The notes: generated by a model from the letters alone, not told the origin. Shown: positions 21,277-32,224, counted from the stretch's first letter. The stretch is 64,000 nucleotides of DNA from Hyposmocoma kahamanoa (GCF_003589595.1 NW_020653337.1:2423343-2487342), one strand, 5' to 3'. A program made the numbers and translations.

Positions 21277-21493
21277 CTGCCTCTGTGGCCGAACGGTTAC
21301 CATGTCGGACTGCCACGCAAAAGTCCCAGGTTAGATTCCCGGGACGGGGTAAATATTTGTATTACCTACATTTGTTTCTCTCGTGAGTTTGGGTGTAATT
21401 TGTGGTTGTCTATATGTGTGTCCATGGCACCTGCGACGCAGGGTTTCCCTAGTGCGGGGCTATGTTGAGTGTGTGCGTGTGCGTTATTATCAT
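21277..21493 (+). repeat. tSINE-A, tRNA-derived SINE
   Basis: The A box TGGCCGAACGG is at 21286-21296 and the B-box position reads GGTTAGATTCC (one change from GGTTCGATTCC). The body is complete to GTGTGCGTTATTATCAT. Confidence 0.85.
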
Positions 21494-21611
21494 ATTTGAA
21501 ATAAACATTGGAAATAATAAATGTATACAAATGCTTATTTACAAAGAGCAACCGCTAGAGTTTCTTACTCATTCTCAGGGCAATCTGACTTATAAATGAG
21601 TAGTAGAATTT

Positions 21612-21898
21612 CATTGACATACAATTATTTGGACGTCGGGTCCGCGCTAAAAAGTGTCCGACCTTATAGGGCGTTAAAATCGTATACAGAGCGTCATTCA
21701 CGCTTTAGTCTTCGTTTGTTTCTTCTGACAGCGAAGCAAGCAAAATTAGACAGTACTGCGATGACATTACAATTTGAATTCATCGTTTTAGCTTTTTCAT
21801 ATTCCTTTACATGTCATTACGTTTAAATAGGTTGACTTGGGACATTTTTTTCGTGGTTTTTGTATTAGACCCGTCGTCCATTTATTTGTAAGTCAATG
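21612..21898 (-). mobile_element. hM: hAT-type MITE, copy 2
   Basis: Full length and inverted relative to 6857. It is flanked by the perfect 8-bp direct repeat TAGAATTT (21604-21611 and 21899-21906). The open frame across it is a by-product shared with copy 3. Confidence 0.92.
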
Positions 21899-21969
21899 TA
21901 GAATTTAATCAATGCGACGATTTGAAGTTTAATTTGCTTACCTATTAAATAAAGATAATTTTAGTTTTT

Positions 21970-22232
21970 TTTTAGATAGCTAGTGACGGGACGAACATGT
22001 CGTGCGCCTGGTGGTAAGCGCCACACCTGTCCACTAAAGTAAAAAGTAAATCACAAAAATCTGATAGGCATTGCCGCTACGTCTGTCACCCTGAGACATA
22101 AGTTAGCAAGTCCCATGTGTCTGTAATTTCACCAGCACCCTTACCCTTCAAAACCGGAACGCAGTAATAATACATTACTTCTTGGCGGCAGAAATAGGTA
22201 AGCTGGCAGTAATTTCTTGAACGAACTTTTTC
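21970..22232 (-). repeat. S1, nearly full length
   Basis: AGTGACGGGACGAACATGTC, CACACCTGTCC, GAGACATAAGTTAGCAAGTC, CACCAGCACCCTTACCCTTC and CTTGGCGGCAGAAATAGGTA are in order. The first ~40 bases of S1 are diverged. Confidence 0.8.
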
Positions 22233-22361
22233 CCAAGGCCTATATCTAAAAATTTCTAATATTTTAAAGACTATTTTTAATCTATACCTCTAATACCAAA
22301 TCAAGGGTCGCGACATATAATATCTGCGTCGTCACTTGAGCGCAATCAGCAGCAATCGCAG

Positions 22362-22497
22362 TATGTCATTTTACCAGCATCCTTATCCGTCAAAATCGGA
22401 ACGCAGTAAATCTCACATTACCGCTTGGCGGCAGAAATAGGTAAGGTGGCAGTACTTTCCTGTACGAACTAATTTACAAGGAGCTCTCCTGCTACAA
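22362..22497 (-). repeat. S1, 5' half
   Basis: CACATTACCGCTTGGCGGCA, GGTGGCAGTACTTTCCTG and CAAGGAGCTCTCCTGCTAC are S1 5' motifs. It lies about 130 bp from the previous copy, in the same orientation. Confidence 0.75.
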
Positions 22498-22778
22498 AAT
22501 GTCATAGTGGTCAAAACACATTGGTTGAATAAATGGGTCTTTAATTACTGTCGAGTATTAACGCGCACTTAAAACGGTCCAAAGGCAAAGTAATGCCGAA
22601 AAATCTCAGACATTTGATAGACAGATACTTGTCATAATATTCTAAGTTTTCGCCAAGAAATTTGTCACGCTTCAAGTTCGCAACTTGTCGCAACTAGTTT
22701 GTCCTACACAAAAAACTTATTTTGATACGAACGTATCTATCTTATATATATCTTATCTGATTTTAATGTATCATACTT

Positions 22779-23440
22779 GGAATAAACCTGTCGTCCAATT
22801 TGCCTTTCGACCTTTCCTACCGACCCTTAGGGTATACGAGAGGCACTATAACCTGTGCGCGCACGGGGACCTTATAACTTCAGGTTCTGACCCCAGATTA
22901 ACCAGTGTCACTTGACTTCATCCAATCAACAGTTGCTTCAGTTGTGCCAAGTACAAGTCCGGTCGTGTATGGAGTACTGCTGCCACTTTTGGGATGGCTC
23001 TGCTAAATACCAACTGGCTACCTTGGATTCAATCGACAAGTGTGCCAAAAGGCTTATAAGTGACTCGGAATTATGAGAGCCGAAACTGCAGTCTTATATT
23101 CTACAGGATATATCATGGAGATTGCGTGTGGAAACTGCACGACTTAATTCGCCTTCCCTTTTCCATCACCGGGAGACCAGACGTAGGCTGGAGTTCCGCC
23201 TCTATGTTGTGCATATTCCAAGGATTCCCACGAAGCTCTTTCTTTCCACATTTATGTCGCGAACGGCTATGGAGTGGAATTCCCTGCCTGCAGACTTGTT
23301 CTCTGAACGGTATAACTTGGTATACCTTTCAAGGCGACAGTGAATAGGCATTATTTAGGTGTGCATGCTTCATCGTCTACTTCATTGTCACTTTCCATCA
23401 GGTGAGATGGAAGTCAAATGCGCACGCACTTACTTTTTAA
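22779..23440 (+). pseudogene. Jockey-like LINE, C-terminus and 3' UTR, with an insert
   Basis: ATAAACCTGTCGTCCAATTT at 22783 parallels the NLSSNLNF segment of the copy at 29.4 kb. After an unrelated stretch (22812-22916) the frame resumes with QVRSCMEYCCHFWDG-like sequence, YQLATLDSIDKCAKRLI, then HHRETRRRLEFRLYVVHIPR and AMEWNSLPADLFSERYNL. The 3' UTR contains TCACTTTCCATCAGGTGAGA. Frame breaks make it dead. Confidence 0.75.
22812..22916 (+). repeat. Unclassified repeat (CCTACCGACC..GTATACGAGA), copy 1
   Basis: CCTTTCCTACCGACCCTTAG, GGTATACGAGAGGCACTATA and TTCAGGTTCTGACCCCAGAT recur at 49995-50095 and, inverted, at 53765-53860. It interrupts a jockey-like LINE. Confidence 0.6.
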
Positions 23441-23864
23441 TAAAAAAAATAAACATTTAGAAGACAGACAAAGTTTGGACATCGCAGAATGACATTACGT
23501 ACGCTGGTTTAATAAAGTCACATCTGCAAAATTACAACTTATAAGGAGAGATTTTTATTTTTGCATCATATTTAAGTTAGCGAATAGCGACTTAGAACTG
23601 AGAAAACACAGCCGCATGTGATTGGTTAGAGATAAGGCCACTAAAGCCAAATTAATAATGGCAAACTAATTAGTTGTCTTTTACATCTGTGGCGTGGGGA
23701 CGCGTGTCGTTTTCTCTATTTGCTACTTAATTGTGACTCTGTTACTTTGGCTTTCTTGATTATATTTATTGTTTTATTTTGAACACCTTTATACACGAGT
23801 TACTATTTTAATATGGTTCCCTGGCTTAACGCCCATTTACCTTTGTACATCTGTCTAATGTCTT

Positions 23865-24146
23865 CATTGACTTACAATTATATGGACGTCGGGTCCGCGC
23901 TAAAAAGTGTCCGAACTTATAGGGCGTTAAAATCGTATACAGAGCGTTATTCACGCTTTAGTCTTCGTTTGTTTCTTCTGACAGCGAAGCAAGGAAAATT
24001 AGACAATACTGCGATGACATTACAATTTAAATTCAACGTTTTAGCTTTTTCATATTCCTTTACATGTCACTACGTTTAAATAGGTTGGCTTGGGACATTT
24101 TTTCGTGGTTTTTGTATTAGTCGTCCATTTATTTTGTAAGTCAATG
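23865..24146 (-). mobile_element. hM: hAT-type MITE, copy 3
   Basis: 282 bp, flanked by the perfect 8-bp repeat AATGTCTT (23857-23864 and 24147-24154). It differs from copy 2 mainly by a few substitutions and a 4-base deletion near its right end. Confidence 0.92.
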
Positions 24147-24758
24147 AATGTCTTTGTCATTTTTATGAATTGTGCGAAAGAGAGCACCCTATACTATATT
24201 GCTAACTTAAATGTGGTACAATTAACAAATACTGCACTACGGTTAGTGTACATATCGTTTTGTCAATAATCGGTGCAACTGTGAAATGAACTACAGTTTG
24301 AGAAATGAAATTTCTAATTGGTTCTGGCCTGCGTATTGTAGGCTCCAAGTCTACCACGAAATGCGACACTATGTAGCTGCGTCCACAGCGAAGCTTTACA
24401 ATGAAAGTAATGTCAAAATTCGATACAAAAGCTGTAATGGACGTTTCGGAGTAAGGACTTGTCAAATAACGATCTTCGTATGCGTTTTGTGGTAACCTCC
24501 GGTCCGATACAAAAAATGATGATTGTTGCTTCGTATTTCGTGGTAGACCTACTGGTACTCGTAGCGCAGGAAATTCCCTATTTTGAGACCTGGTAATTTA
24601 AAGTACGTACTTTTGGAGTAATGATGCTATATCTGCAAAAGGACAACTTTGTAGGAGAAAGGTTTAAAGATTCTATTAAAGAAATTTGTCGTTACATTTT
24701 ATACTTAAATAGGACAGTTATAAAATGTCAGAAATACATAATTTATCTCGTGTTCGTA

Positions 24759-25020
24759 TTATTTTTAACCGACTTCAAAAAGGAGGAGGGGACACGATTC
24801 GACTGTCTTTTTTGTGTGTTAATTACGCGTTTACTCCGGCATTTATAACCGATTTTGAGGTAACCACCTCAGGATTAGTTCCATTTAAATTTGAAGAAAA
24901 TAGTCCACCTCTAAGGGTGCCAAACTAGGGGATGAATCCGATTCCGTGCACTTTCCGGTAATCAATAAAACTTGGCAAATAGGTGTCATTCGACCAACTT
25001 TTGAGGTGGGTTTTTCTAAA
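24759..25020 (+). repeat. R repeat, diverged
   Basis: TTTAACCGACTTCAAAAAGG opens it and CTTTTGAGGTGGGTTTTT closes it. CCATTTAAATTTGAAGAAAA and CACCTCTAAGGGTGCCAAAC are internal landmarks. An extra CAATAAAACTTGGCAAAT segment also occurs in the copy at 63510. Confidence 0.75.
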
Positions 25021-25359
25021 CCGTTATTAGACTTTTGTGTGTTAGAAGCATTTTTGACGACATGTAGCTTTATTAAACCAAAAAAATTATGAGGCAAACT
25101 TTACTTATCACGTTTTGTGGAAACTACAAACTTTTTTCACGTAAATTAATAGTTGCACATGGTTGGACGTAGAAAAACGTCCTAAACTTTTGAAACGCGT
25201 TGATAAAAAATAAAAACACCTGTATTCTTCGGTTGTTGTATGATTAATTACACTCCGAGAGGTCCGAGGCAACACCAATAAGCATGAATTTTCATCAAAT
25301 CAGTTTTCGGACCGTTTCTGTATTAGGCTCAATTTACGAAATAAGAACCTTTAAATAAA

Positions 25360-25510
25360 TAAATAAATTGCCGCTGCTACAATTGATTCCACGTCCATCT
25401 TCTCGCTGACGATGAAAACAGCCATCGAGTGGATGACGTCACGACAATGACGGCCCTTAACGTGCCATCGAGATGGCTGTCGTGATGGTCCATCGTCTAG
25501 AGGGGGCATT
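25360..25510 (-). repeat. Unclassified retroposon-like repeat with (ATTT)n tail
   Basis: On the minus strand it runs from GATGGACCATCACGACAGCC to GCAGCGGCAATTTATTTATT, ending in an (ATTT)n run. This could be a SINE or a LINE 3' end. No A/B boxes seen. Confidence 0.4.
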
Positions 25511-25517
25511 AAGCACG

Positions 25518-25600
25518 GAGTGGCAACGGAACTGCCTTGGACAGGCGTGTCGCTTACCACGCACGACTTGTTCGCCTCATCATTAGGTATTATAAAAAGT
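25518..25600 (+). repeat. S1, 3' end fragment
   Basis: TGGACAGGCGTGTCGCTTAC, CACGACTTGTTCG and TTAGGTATTATAAAAAG match the last ~80 bases of S1. Confidence 0.7.
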
Positions 25601-26048
25601 ACTGCATGCGACTTTAAGACAGTTTTCAATGGCATAATATACCGGTTTTGTAAATAAATCGTATTTATACAAATACGATTTATTATTACACTCATAAACC
25701 CGCTTATTTGATTCAACCATAAAAAAAGAACATGAAAAATACATTGAGTTAGATAACTCATTTTATGAAAATTCGCTCCTATTGGATATAGCAAATTTCA
25801 GTAACAGGAAAATCGCGAAAGGTACTGCCGTCGGAGCCGTTAAAAATTTTCGAATATGGAATATATATATTCGAAGAATCAACGGCAAAAAAGCGCTCCA
25901 CTGGCTTTGTTCCCACTGGCGACAAATGGGAAGAAAATCCATGTCACCAGGTCGTGATAAATGGGATAAAAATAACTGTTCTTGCCACTGGCGATAAATA
26001 GAATTTAAAATCGCTAAAAACCAAAAACAGTGATCTGCAATAAACACA

Positions 26049-26215
26049 TGGAAGAATTCGTGAGGTCTGTTGGCTCGTTCCGTGGCTTAGTTGGCATAGC
26101 ATCGTCATAGATCACGGGATCGAAGTGAATTTTATCTAAGTGTTCGATCTTTGTTTAATAATTATAGCAATCTAGTGGAGAATGTCACAAAAAATAATTT
26201 AATATCATGATAGGA
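26049..26215 (+). repeat. tSINE-B, copy with damaged B box
   Basis: CGTTCCGTGGCTTAGTTGGC carries the A box. The B-box region is deleted to GGGATCGAAG. The tail includes AAGTGTTCGATCTTTG and AAAAAATAATTTAATATCA. Confidence 0.7.
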
Positions 26216-26261
26216 AACATCCTCACATTCAATGAAACTTAATTACAATAAAACACGGTAC

Positions 26262-26345
26262 GGTATGCTAGAAGACGTCGCGTTTTGGTTCGGATCGAAG
26301 GAATTTTTTCTGAGTATCTGAGTCGAGGCTTGTATTAATAATTAT
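26262..26345 (+). repeat. tSINE-B fragment (B-box half)
   Basis: GGTATGCTAGAAGACGTCGC, GTTCGGATCGAAGGAATTTT and TGTATTAATAATTATTGC continue the family from the middle of the tRNA head into the tail. It may be the rest of the neighbouring copy, displaced. Confidence 0.6.
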
Positions 26346-26664
26346 TGCAATAAAACAAATTAGTTATTAGATGTTAACATTAAAATAAATATAATTATGA
26401 AATAACTTCAAGCAAGCTTTCTGTATCATCCATGTATCATCATAATTTTTTTTCTTAAAGCGAGGATTTGTGTGTTTTGTGTGTTGTGATGTATGTTTAA
26501 GTGATATGTCAGTGTAACGTTTCTGTAATATATGTTTCCACCGCAGTTTACGAGACAGGTGTAATAAGTTTCTCAGTGAAATTATTAGACTGTGTAACCA
26601 TAGAGAGATCCTTTGTTTGCATCAAGTTTTCGGGAGGTACAATATTGTTAAGGTAGTACTTAAC

Positions 26665-27144
26665 CATCGAGTATATAACCAGAAATAGAGACGAAACGTC
26701 ATTTAATTTGTTTGAAAACTATTCTGCCAAATAATTACGGCGACAACTACGCTCCGATTGGCCAGCCCGAATTCGAAACAATTGACGGTTGGTGTCAATT
26801 ATTTCACTTAAAATCGGCCACTTTAACTTGAACTTTGCTATAATGGACGAAAATTGCAAAATTACATATTTGTAATTAGATGTTTTGCTGTTTTTCCCAC
26901 ACCACCGAATGGAACAGCCCCCCATTGTTAGAGATATTATCTTTATTACAATAAATACAGAAATTTTTGGAATATAAGGAGACACAGGTCAGTTGTTGAC
27001 GCTATACTAGTTCAGTTTTCTAATTTGTGATTCCAGCGCAAGCAAGAGTTGATATTTAAAAGTGATATAAGGTCCATTTGCCTGATCAGTTGCCAGGGAT
27101 GGATGGCCCTAGTTTCGTCTCTATTTCTGGTTATATACTCGATG
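26665..27144. mobile_element. TIR MITE (CATCGAGTATATAACC), hAT/P-like
   Basis: The terminal inverted repeats are perfect for over 30 bases, starting CATCGAGTATATAACCAGAA. The flanks TACTTAAC (26657-26664) and TATTTAAC (27145-27152) agree at 7 of 8 bases. A truncated relative is at 61884-62053. The minus-strand frame inside shows no recognisable transposase motif. Confidence 0.8.
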
Positions 27145-27242
27145 TATTTAACTTATTATAAAGGTGAGTTCCCAGGAAAGATAAATGTTTGTGAGATAAA
27201 CGTGTCGGAGGTGTTGTAAGGGCCTACCGTTTCTCCGTCTTT

Positions 27243-27514
27243 TTTATGATACCGAGTCACAGGACGAACCAGTCGCGCGCCAGGTGGTAAGCTACACGCC
27301 TGTGTCTGATCTGAGGATCTGAGGAACACTGCCACTGCGCCCGTCAACCTAAGACATAAGTTGACAAGTCTCATGTGCCTGTAATTTCACCAGCACCCTT
27401 ACCCTTCAAAACCGGAACGTAGTAACGGTCACATTACTGTTTGGCAGCAGAAATAGGTAAGGTGGCAGTACTTCCCAGGACGAACTCTTTCACAAGGATC
27501 TCTACTGCTATTAA
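27243..27514 (-). repeat. S1, nearly full length
   Basis: It runs from TATGATACCGAGTCACAGGA through AGACATAAGTTGACAAGTC to CACAAGGATCTCTACTGCTA. All family landmarks are present in order except a short deletion after the CACGCCTGTGTC segment. Confidence 0.82.
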
Positions 27515-27532
27515 AATAGTGTTCTCTCTTTA

Positions 27533-27760
27533 CATTATAATTATTAATACAAAGATCGAACACTAAGAAAAAAATTCTTCGTTCCAGCTGGATTCAAACC
27601 AATGTCTTCCAGTAAATCGTGCCAGATGGTATGCCAACTTAGCCATGAAACGAACTAGCGGACCTTATGAATATTTCTATATGCTTGTTGTAGATCTATG
27701 TTTTTGGTTTGTAACGACTTTTTTGCCGTAGGGCCATTGGGAGAAATCTAAGTTGAGTAA
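27533..27760 (-). repeat. tSINE-B, decayed
   Basis: The minus-strand A-box region reads TGGCTAAGTTGGC and the B-box region GGTTTGAATCC. The body extends to the CTTTTTTGCCGTAGGGCCAT segment. Confidence 0.75.
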
Positions 27761-27784
27761 TGCAAATCTTTAAATTCTGCAATA

Positions 27785-27890
27785 ATTGGCATGTAATTTC
27801 GTGAACACCCGGAACGCAATATAGCTCACATCACTTCTTGGCGACGGGAAATAGATAAGGTGGCAGTACTTCTCTTGACGAATTCTTTAT
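27785..27890 (-). repeat. S1 fragment
   Basis: CCGGAACGCAATATAGCTCA, CTTCTTGGCGACGGGAAATA and AAGGTGGCAGTACTTCTC are S1 5'-half motifs, diverged. 27900-28370 beyond it holds nothing identifiable. Confidence 0.65.
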
Positions 27891-28379
27891 GCCGCAGAAA
27901 GCAATATGCTGTTACAGTCGTATTTAAGGAATCACTACATCTATGTACACAAAATAAGCTGATCGGAAAAAAAATATGTTCATGTACTTAATAAGAGTTA
28001 AAAACACATTGCACGACAAAATATTACGTCAGCGGTCAAAGCGGCCGCGAAGCCTGTAACGTCTTTTTCGAACGAAGAACTTATTGCACGTACATAAAAT
28101 TTTTATCGACCGGCGTAAGTCGATACTGTGTTATTAAATGTGGTGACTCCTTTATTGAACATGTCCGTGACATTTTTAAATAATAATATAATAATAATGT
28201 ATATTGTATATTGTATAATTCTTTCACAATACTGTCCCTATAAAAAAAAAACACTGTATAATACATATGATCTTCGATTGGTATCGTAAAAGTACAGGTT
28301 TTTTTTCAAGTTTGGTTGGTTGTATTATCAAACAAAATAGATATCTACAATATTTAAAATACTTTCACTCCGTGTTCCG

Positions 28380-28795
28380 TAGCGGTTGGACGCTCTGATT
28401 ATATTAGTTAAAGTTGTAAGGTTTTAAGGGCAGAGTGGCAGAGGATTAAGCCAAGGCCTTAGGGATAGGAAAGCAATCAGCTTTAGCTCGCCTTGACCTG
28501 TCAACCCTTAGGTGAAAAAGTATTTTACATGTTAGTTCAAGGTAAAAAACCGTAGTGGATTGCCCTACTGTCTTTCAAGTAGAGGCCGTGTCCGGGCCTG
28601 AGATTTTGGGGAATTTATGTGCGAAACTCAATTTGAAATTTAACTTGAGTGTCGCACGTTGAAGAAAGCTCACAAACTTCGAAAAACGTGTGTAGTCCCC
28701 AACTGGCCCAATGTCAGCGTGACAGACTATGGCCTAAAACCCTTGCCTGAGACGAGATCCGTGTTCAGCCGTGAGACGTAAAATGCGTTGATGAT
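28380..28795 (+). repeat. Retroposon 3' region followed by simple repeat
   Basis: GGCCTAAAACCCTTGCCTGA, GACGAGATCCGTGTTCAGCC and GCGTTGATGATATG resemble the 3' end of lepidopteran RTE/SINE elements as I remember them. The upstream CCGTAGCGGTTGGACGCTC may be a head. Not firmly classified. Confidence 0.45.
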
Positions 28796-28895
28796 ATGTA
28801 CACACACACACACGCACACACACTCACACGCACACGCATGCACGCACGCACGCTTACTCATTCACACTCACACTCGCTCACGCGCGCACACATGA
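28796..28895. repeat. (CA)n-rich microsatellite, imperfect
   Basis: Runs of CACACACA interrupted by GCACGCACGC and CTCACACT units. It directly follows a retroposon-like tail, so it probably arose from it. Confidence 0.9.
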
Positions 28896-29424
28896 TTGTT
28901 TCTTGTCTTGCTACGCTTTATTTTTTAATACGATTGTATTTTTTTAAATAATGTTACGTTCTTTATACACCGAGAGGGAGTGAGCCTGGTGATCTGTACA
29001 TAGGTCCCTAACCTAGTACAGACTCCAGCTCTCACTGAGAAACTGTTATTATACACGAAATTTTAACTACTTATAGACCTTTCTGAGAGAAATAAAGCAT
29101 TTTGTATACTTACATTGTATGTTACTTTAATTCCTATAGTACACACTTTTGACTTTGTAAGCGTAACAGAACTAACAACAGTACGCACAACTAACAACAG
29201 AAACTAGGTAAGAATATATATCAACATTCACAGTGTTGTAAAATAGCTAAAAGATAGATATCTCTTATTATATTTCTTAGCTTAATTGAAGATCTAGATC
29301 AAACGTTGCCAAACTTTTTAGCTCACTACCCACTTAAGCAAGATAAAAAAATTTAAATGCCCACTGTCACAAAAAATAATAGACAACACGTATATTTCTT
29401 TTTTATTTTGACTATCTCTAGGTT

Positions 29425-29640
29425 GGAATGAACTTTGGAATGAACCTGTCGTCTAATTTGAACTTCGGCAGATACATTGAATCCATGGTCAAAAATGCAG
29501 CAAGGAAGTTTGGTGTCCTTACCAGGGTGAGGCGTTACTTTATACCAAGACAGGTGCTTCAGCCGTACCAAGCACAAGTCCGGTCGTGCATGGAGTACTG
29601 CTGTCACCTTTGGGACGCCACCTATAAAAAATATGTATTA
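29425..29640 (+). pseudogene. Jockey-like LINE fragment
   Basis: Frame from ~29428: FGMNLSSNLNFGRYIESMVK, KFGVLTRVRRYFIPRQVLQ, PYQAQVRSCMEYCCHLWDA. This is the thumb region of a jockey/CR1-type reverse transcriptase. It stops after WDATYKK without the following block seen at 22.9-23.4 kb. Confidence 0.75.
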
Positions 29641-30025
29641 ACTTAACACAAAAAATCACAAGGAAAAAAAAATGTAGTGTAGTATAAATAGATAATACAG
29701 GTTTTTTTGAAATGCGGTAGCATCCCCTATACAGCATCAATCCCCTCCAATTGCTTCCGAGGCCGCTACCCTAGGACTCTTGAGCGTCCACTGGGGTTTG
29801 GAACCTCTTTGGGAAAGTATGCTCCAGGTAGTACTTTTTCTTTTTAACTTTAAAAGGTCCATTATAATAGAGGTATTTATCTAGAGTTCCAACTAAGCGG
29901 CTAACACAAGGAAACATCCTTTAGTTTTAATCTTTCTTTCTGATTAAAAGAAGTTATTTATTTTTGTTTATTTTTTAAGAAAAACAAAAGTAAACAAAAG
30001 AAATTGCTTACGGTAATTGCGACAA

Positions 30026-30235
30026 CTGCCTCCGTGGCCGGACGGTTACCATGCCGGACGTTCGATTCCCGGGCCGAGAGAAATATTTATACGGCTTACA
30101 TTTATTTCTCTCGTGAGTTTGGGTGTGATTTATGGTTGTCTATGTGTGTGTCCATGGTACCCGCGACACAGTGTTTCCCTAGTGCGGTGCTATGTTGAGT
30201 GTGTGCGTTATTATTATTATATTATATTATTATTA
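30026..30235 (+). repeat. tSINE-A, head shortened
   Basis: CTGCCTCCGTGGCCGGACGG (A box) is followed closely by GTTCGATTCCCGGG (B box). About 20 bases between the boxes are deleted. The tail is (ATT)n. Confidence 0.85.
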
Positions 30236-30409
30236 ATTATGGCAGCCTTTTCTAATATCTTCTGTATAAATAATGTGTCAGACAACCAAACCAATTGCCT
30301 TGTCGCAAACTAGTGGATTCCCTGTACTATGAATAACTGAGCAACGCAATTCACTCTGGGGCACTTCCCAGAACACTGAACCAATTTAGAAAAGTTTATT
30401 TCCTATGTT

Positions 30410-30490
30410 AGTCCCACCTGAAATCGAACCCGGAACCTCCGCATCCAGCGCCCACAATGAAAACCGTTAGCCCACTGAGGTCGTCAACTG
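30410..30490 (-). repeat. tRNA-like head of another SINE
   Basis: On the minus strand CAGTGGGCTAACGG looks like an A box and CCGGGTTCGATTTC like a B box, with ~45 bases between. The surrounding body is not shared with tSINE-A or B. Confidence 0.5.
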
Positions 30491-30589
30491 GAGGATTAAT
30501 TCCTTAAAAGTTACGTACTATCTTAACTTGAAGGAACAAAACGAAAAAAGGAAGAAAAAAATGCTATCTCCGTGAAGCAAAAATATCCT

Positions 30590-30840
30590 ATCTACAGTAT
30601 TTCCCTTCGTATCCCAAAGACACCTTTATGGTGTGGATATTCCAAGCGTATCGGTTCCGCATTTATATGGCGACGTTTATGGAGTGGAATTCCCTGCCTG
30701 AACGCTATAACAAAACGCTTAACGCTTTGAGAGTGGAGTATAGATATTATTTAGGTGCATGCAAGCATGCGCTTCATCATTGACCTCATCGTCACTTTCT
30801 ATCAGATGAGATGGAGGCCAAATGCGCATTTATTTATATA
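30590..30840 (+). pseudogene. Jockey-like LINE 3' end
   Basis: ATGGAGTGGAATTCCCTGCC (MEWNSLP) leads through an AGGTGCATGCAAGCATGCGC segment to the UTR TCACTTTCTATCAGATGAGA. The RPTKLF-like block before it is scrambled. Confidence 0.7.
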
Positions 30841-31059
30841 TACATATAAAAACATATAAAAAACCTAAAGTCACATTTAATAGGAAAATGTTACTACAGC
30901 CTGAAGCAGTTTTTTGAAGAATGACTACCAACCTACTCCTTTTTGTACCATTCTGCATCAAAAGTATCATGTTACGTTATTATTCTTTAATTTATTAGCT
31001 TTTGTTTCAAATTACTTTATTATTATGTTCTTATATTTTTTAATTGCGCCGCACTAACA

Positions 31060-31140
31060 GGGTCATGTTCATACTATTTTAATTTTAAAAACATTTTGTA
31101 ATACATGAACGCAATAAATATTTTGACTTTGATTTTGACT
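31060..31140 (+). repeat. LINE 3' UTR/tail
   Basis: TTTTGTAATACATGAACGCA, ATAAATATTTTGACTTTG and the (GACTTT)n-like end resemble jockey-type LINE tails. A similar end is at 57990-58080. Confidence 0.45.
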
Positions 31141-31310
31141 TATAAAGATTGAACACACAGAAAAAGCTCGCCAACCCGGTGGGACATGTCCATGCTGCAT
31201 GCATCGCTCTAACCATCTGAGCTACGGGTCCAGTTACTGAATCGTCGAAATTCTCCTATGTGTTTTCGTTATAGACCTTTGTAATGACTTGTCAGCATTT
31301 GTCGCCGCTA
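31141..31310 (-). repeat. tSINE-B relative with different head
   Basis: The minus-strand head reads GACCCGTAGCTCAGATGGTT (A box) and the B-box region is degenerate (CCGGGTTGGCG). The body TCTCCTATGTGTTTTCGTTA parallels tSINE-B (TTTTTCTATGTGCTTGCGTC). Confidence 0.55.
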
Positions 31311-31429
31311 AAAAAATTTATGTATGGATTTAATTTTATTACAGACATCTAAACAATCAAATATATGTATTTAAAAATAAATGGGAAACAATAGTTTCGT
31401 ATTTTTGAGTACGGACTTTTTTGGCCACA

Positions 31430-31811
31430 ACCTTAGAATAATAACGCATGGAATGATAGTTTCATATCAAACGAACTGTCACAAGTGAGGCAAAAATGGA
31501 ATTCATGTAGGCTAGTTTTAGTAGTAGGTTAATTTTCGGTTTTAGTGAATATTTATATAAAAATACAAGTTGAAACGCGTTACTTCCTTGTGGAATGTGA
31601 TGTTAGTATCTATTTTATGTTTGTCTGACGAATTTTTACTCTCATTTACCGCACATTTCGTCATTTTTAGCTAAAATTCTTGATCTGTTCGCGGTGCAAG
31701 TTGACCTTGAGCACTGAAGGCCCGCCCACTCGTGTAGGCCCATTGGGAGCGCTTCAATTTGCCTCGCTTAGCGTGTGCGGACTAGGTTTCTATGCGTTAT
31801 TATTCTAAGTC
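31430..31811 (-). mobile_element. THAP-type MITE, internally deleted copy
   Basis: 382 bp bounded by CTTAGAATAATAACGCAT and its complement, flanked by GCCACAAC / TCCACAAC (7 of 8 match). Both termini of the 3565-5532 element are kept and the interior is joined across a large deletion. A minus-strand ATG at 31664 opens MTKCAV..KN..DKHK and NITFHKEVTRFNL. Confidence 0.78.
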
Positions 31812-32224
31812 CACAACTATGTCACAAAAGTTTGATTTCATTTTGTGTTAAGAAGATACATTTTAATTGTTACATACAATACTTTAACAACGATTTTATT
31901 AACGTGTAGAGAATTACATTTGACAGTCAGCAGTTGCGTAATTTTGAATTTCACATATTTTGAGTTATAACATTACTATAATAGCAGAGGAATATATAAA
32001 ATATCACATATCAATGTGAAATAAGCAACCAATCACGTGTCAGCAACTCCCTATTTGATTGGTTATTGGTTTTTTCACGTTCATATTTTATTTCCCTACA
32101 GAAGATGCTCACTGTGATGAGCATGAATGGAATATTGGTCCCTTGCGAATAATATATATTCCCGTTATTTGTTTACGAGCATTTGTACCAAAAAATTCAA
32201 ATTCAAATAATCATTTATTCCGTG

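Noticed and set aside
21097..21468. 123-codon plus-strand frame
   Set aside because: It joins a GC-rich patch to a tSINE-A and ends with translated SINE body seen in every copy.
21596..24079. Two similar ~75-codon frames at 21.6 and 23.8 kb that look like a duplicated gene
   Set aside because: Both lie in copies of the same hAT MITE. Similarity is explained by the transposon.
25351..25794. 147-codon minus-strand open frame
   Set aside because: It crosses a retroposon-like repeat, an S1 fragment and plain AT-rich sequence. No domain, and its start lies in unrelated sequence.
25763..26047. 94-codon minus-strand frame with apparent hydrophobic segments
   Set aside because: The plus strand contains repeated ACTGGCGAYAAATGG motifs. 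No family resemblance and no splice or regulatory support.
28796..28895. Possible CRISPR-like or tandem array from regular CACGCA spacing
   Set aside because: Simple imperfect microsatellite. There are no unique spacers and the sequence is eukaryotic.
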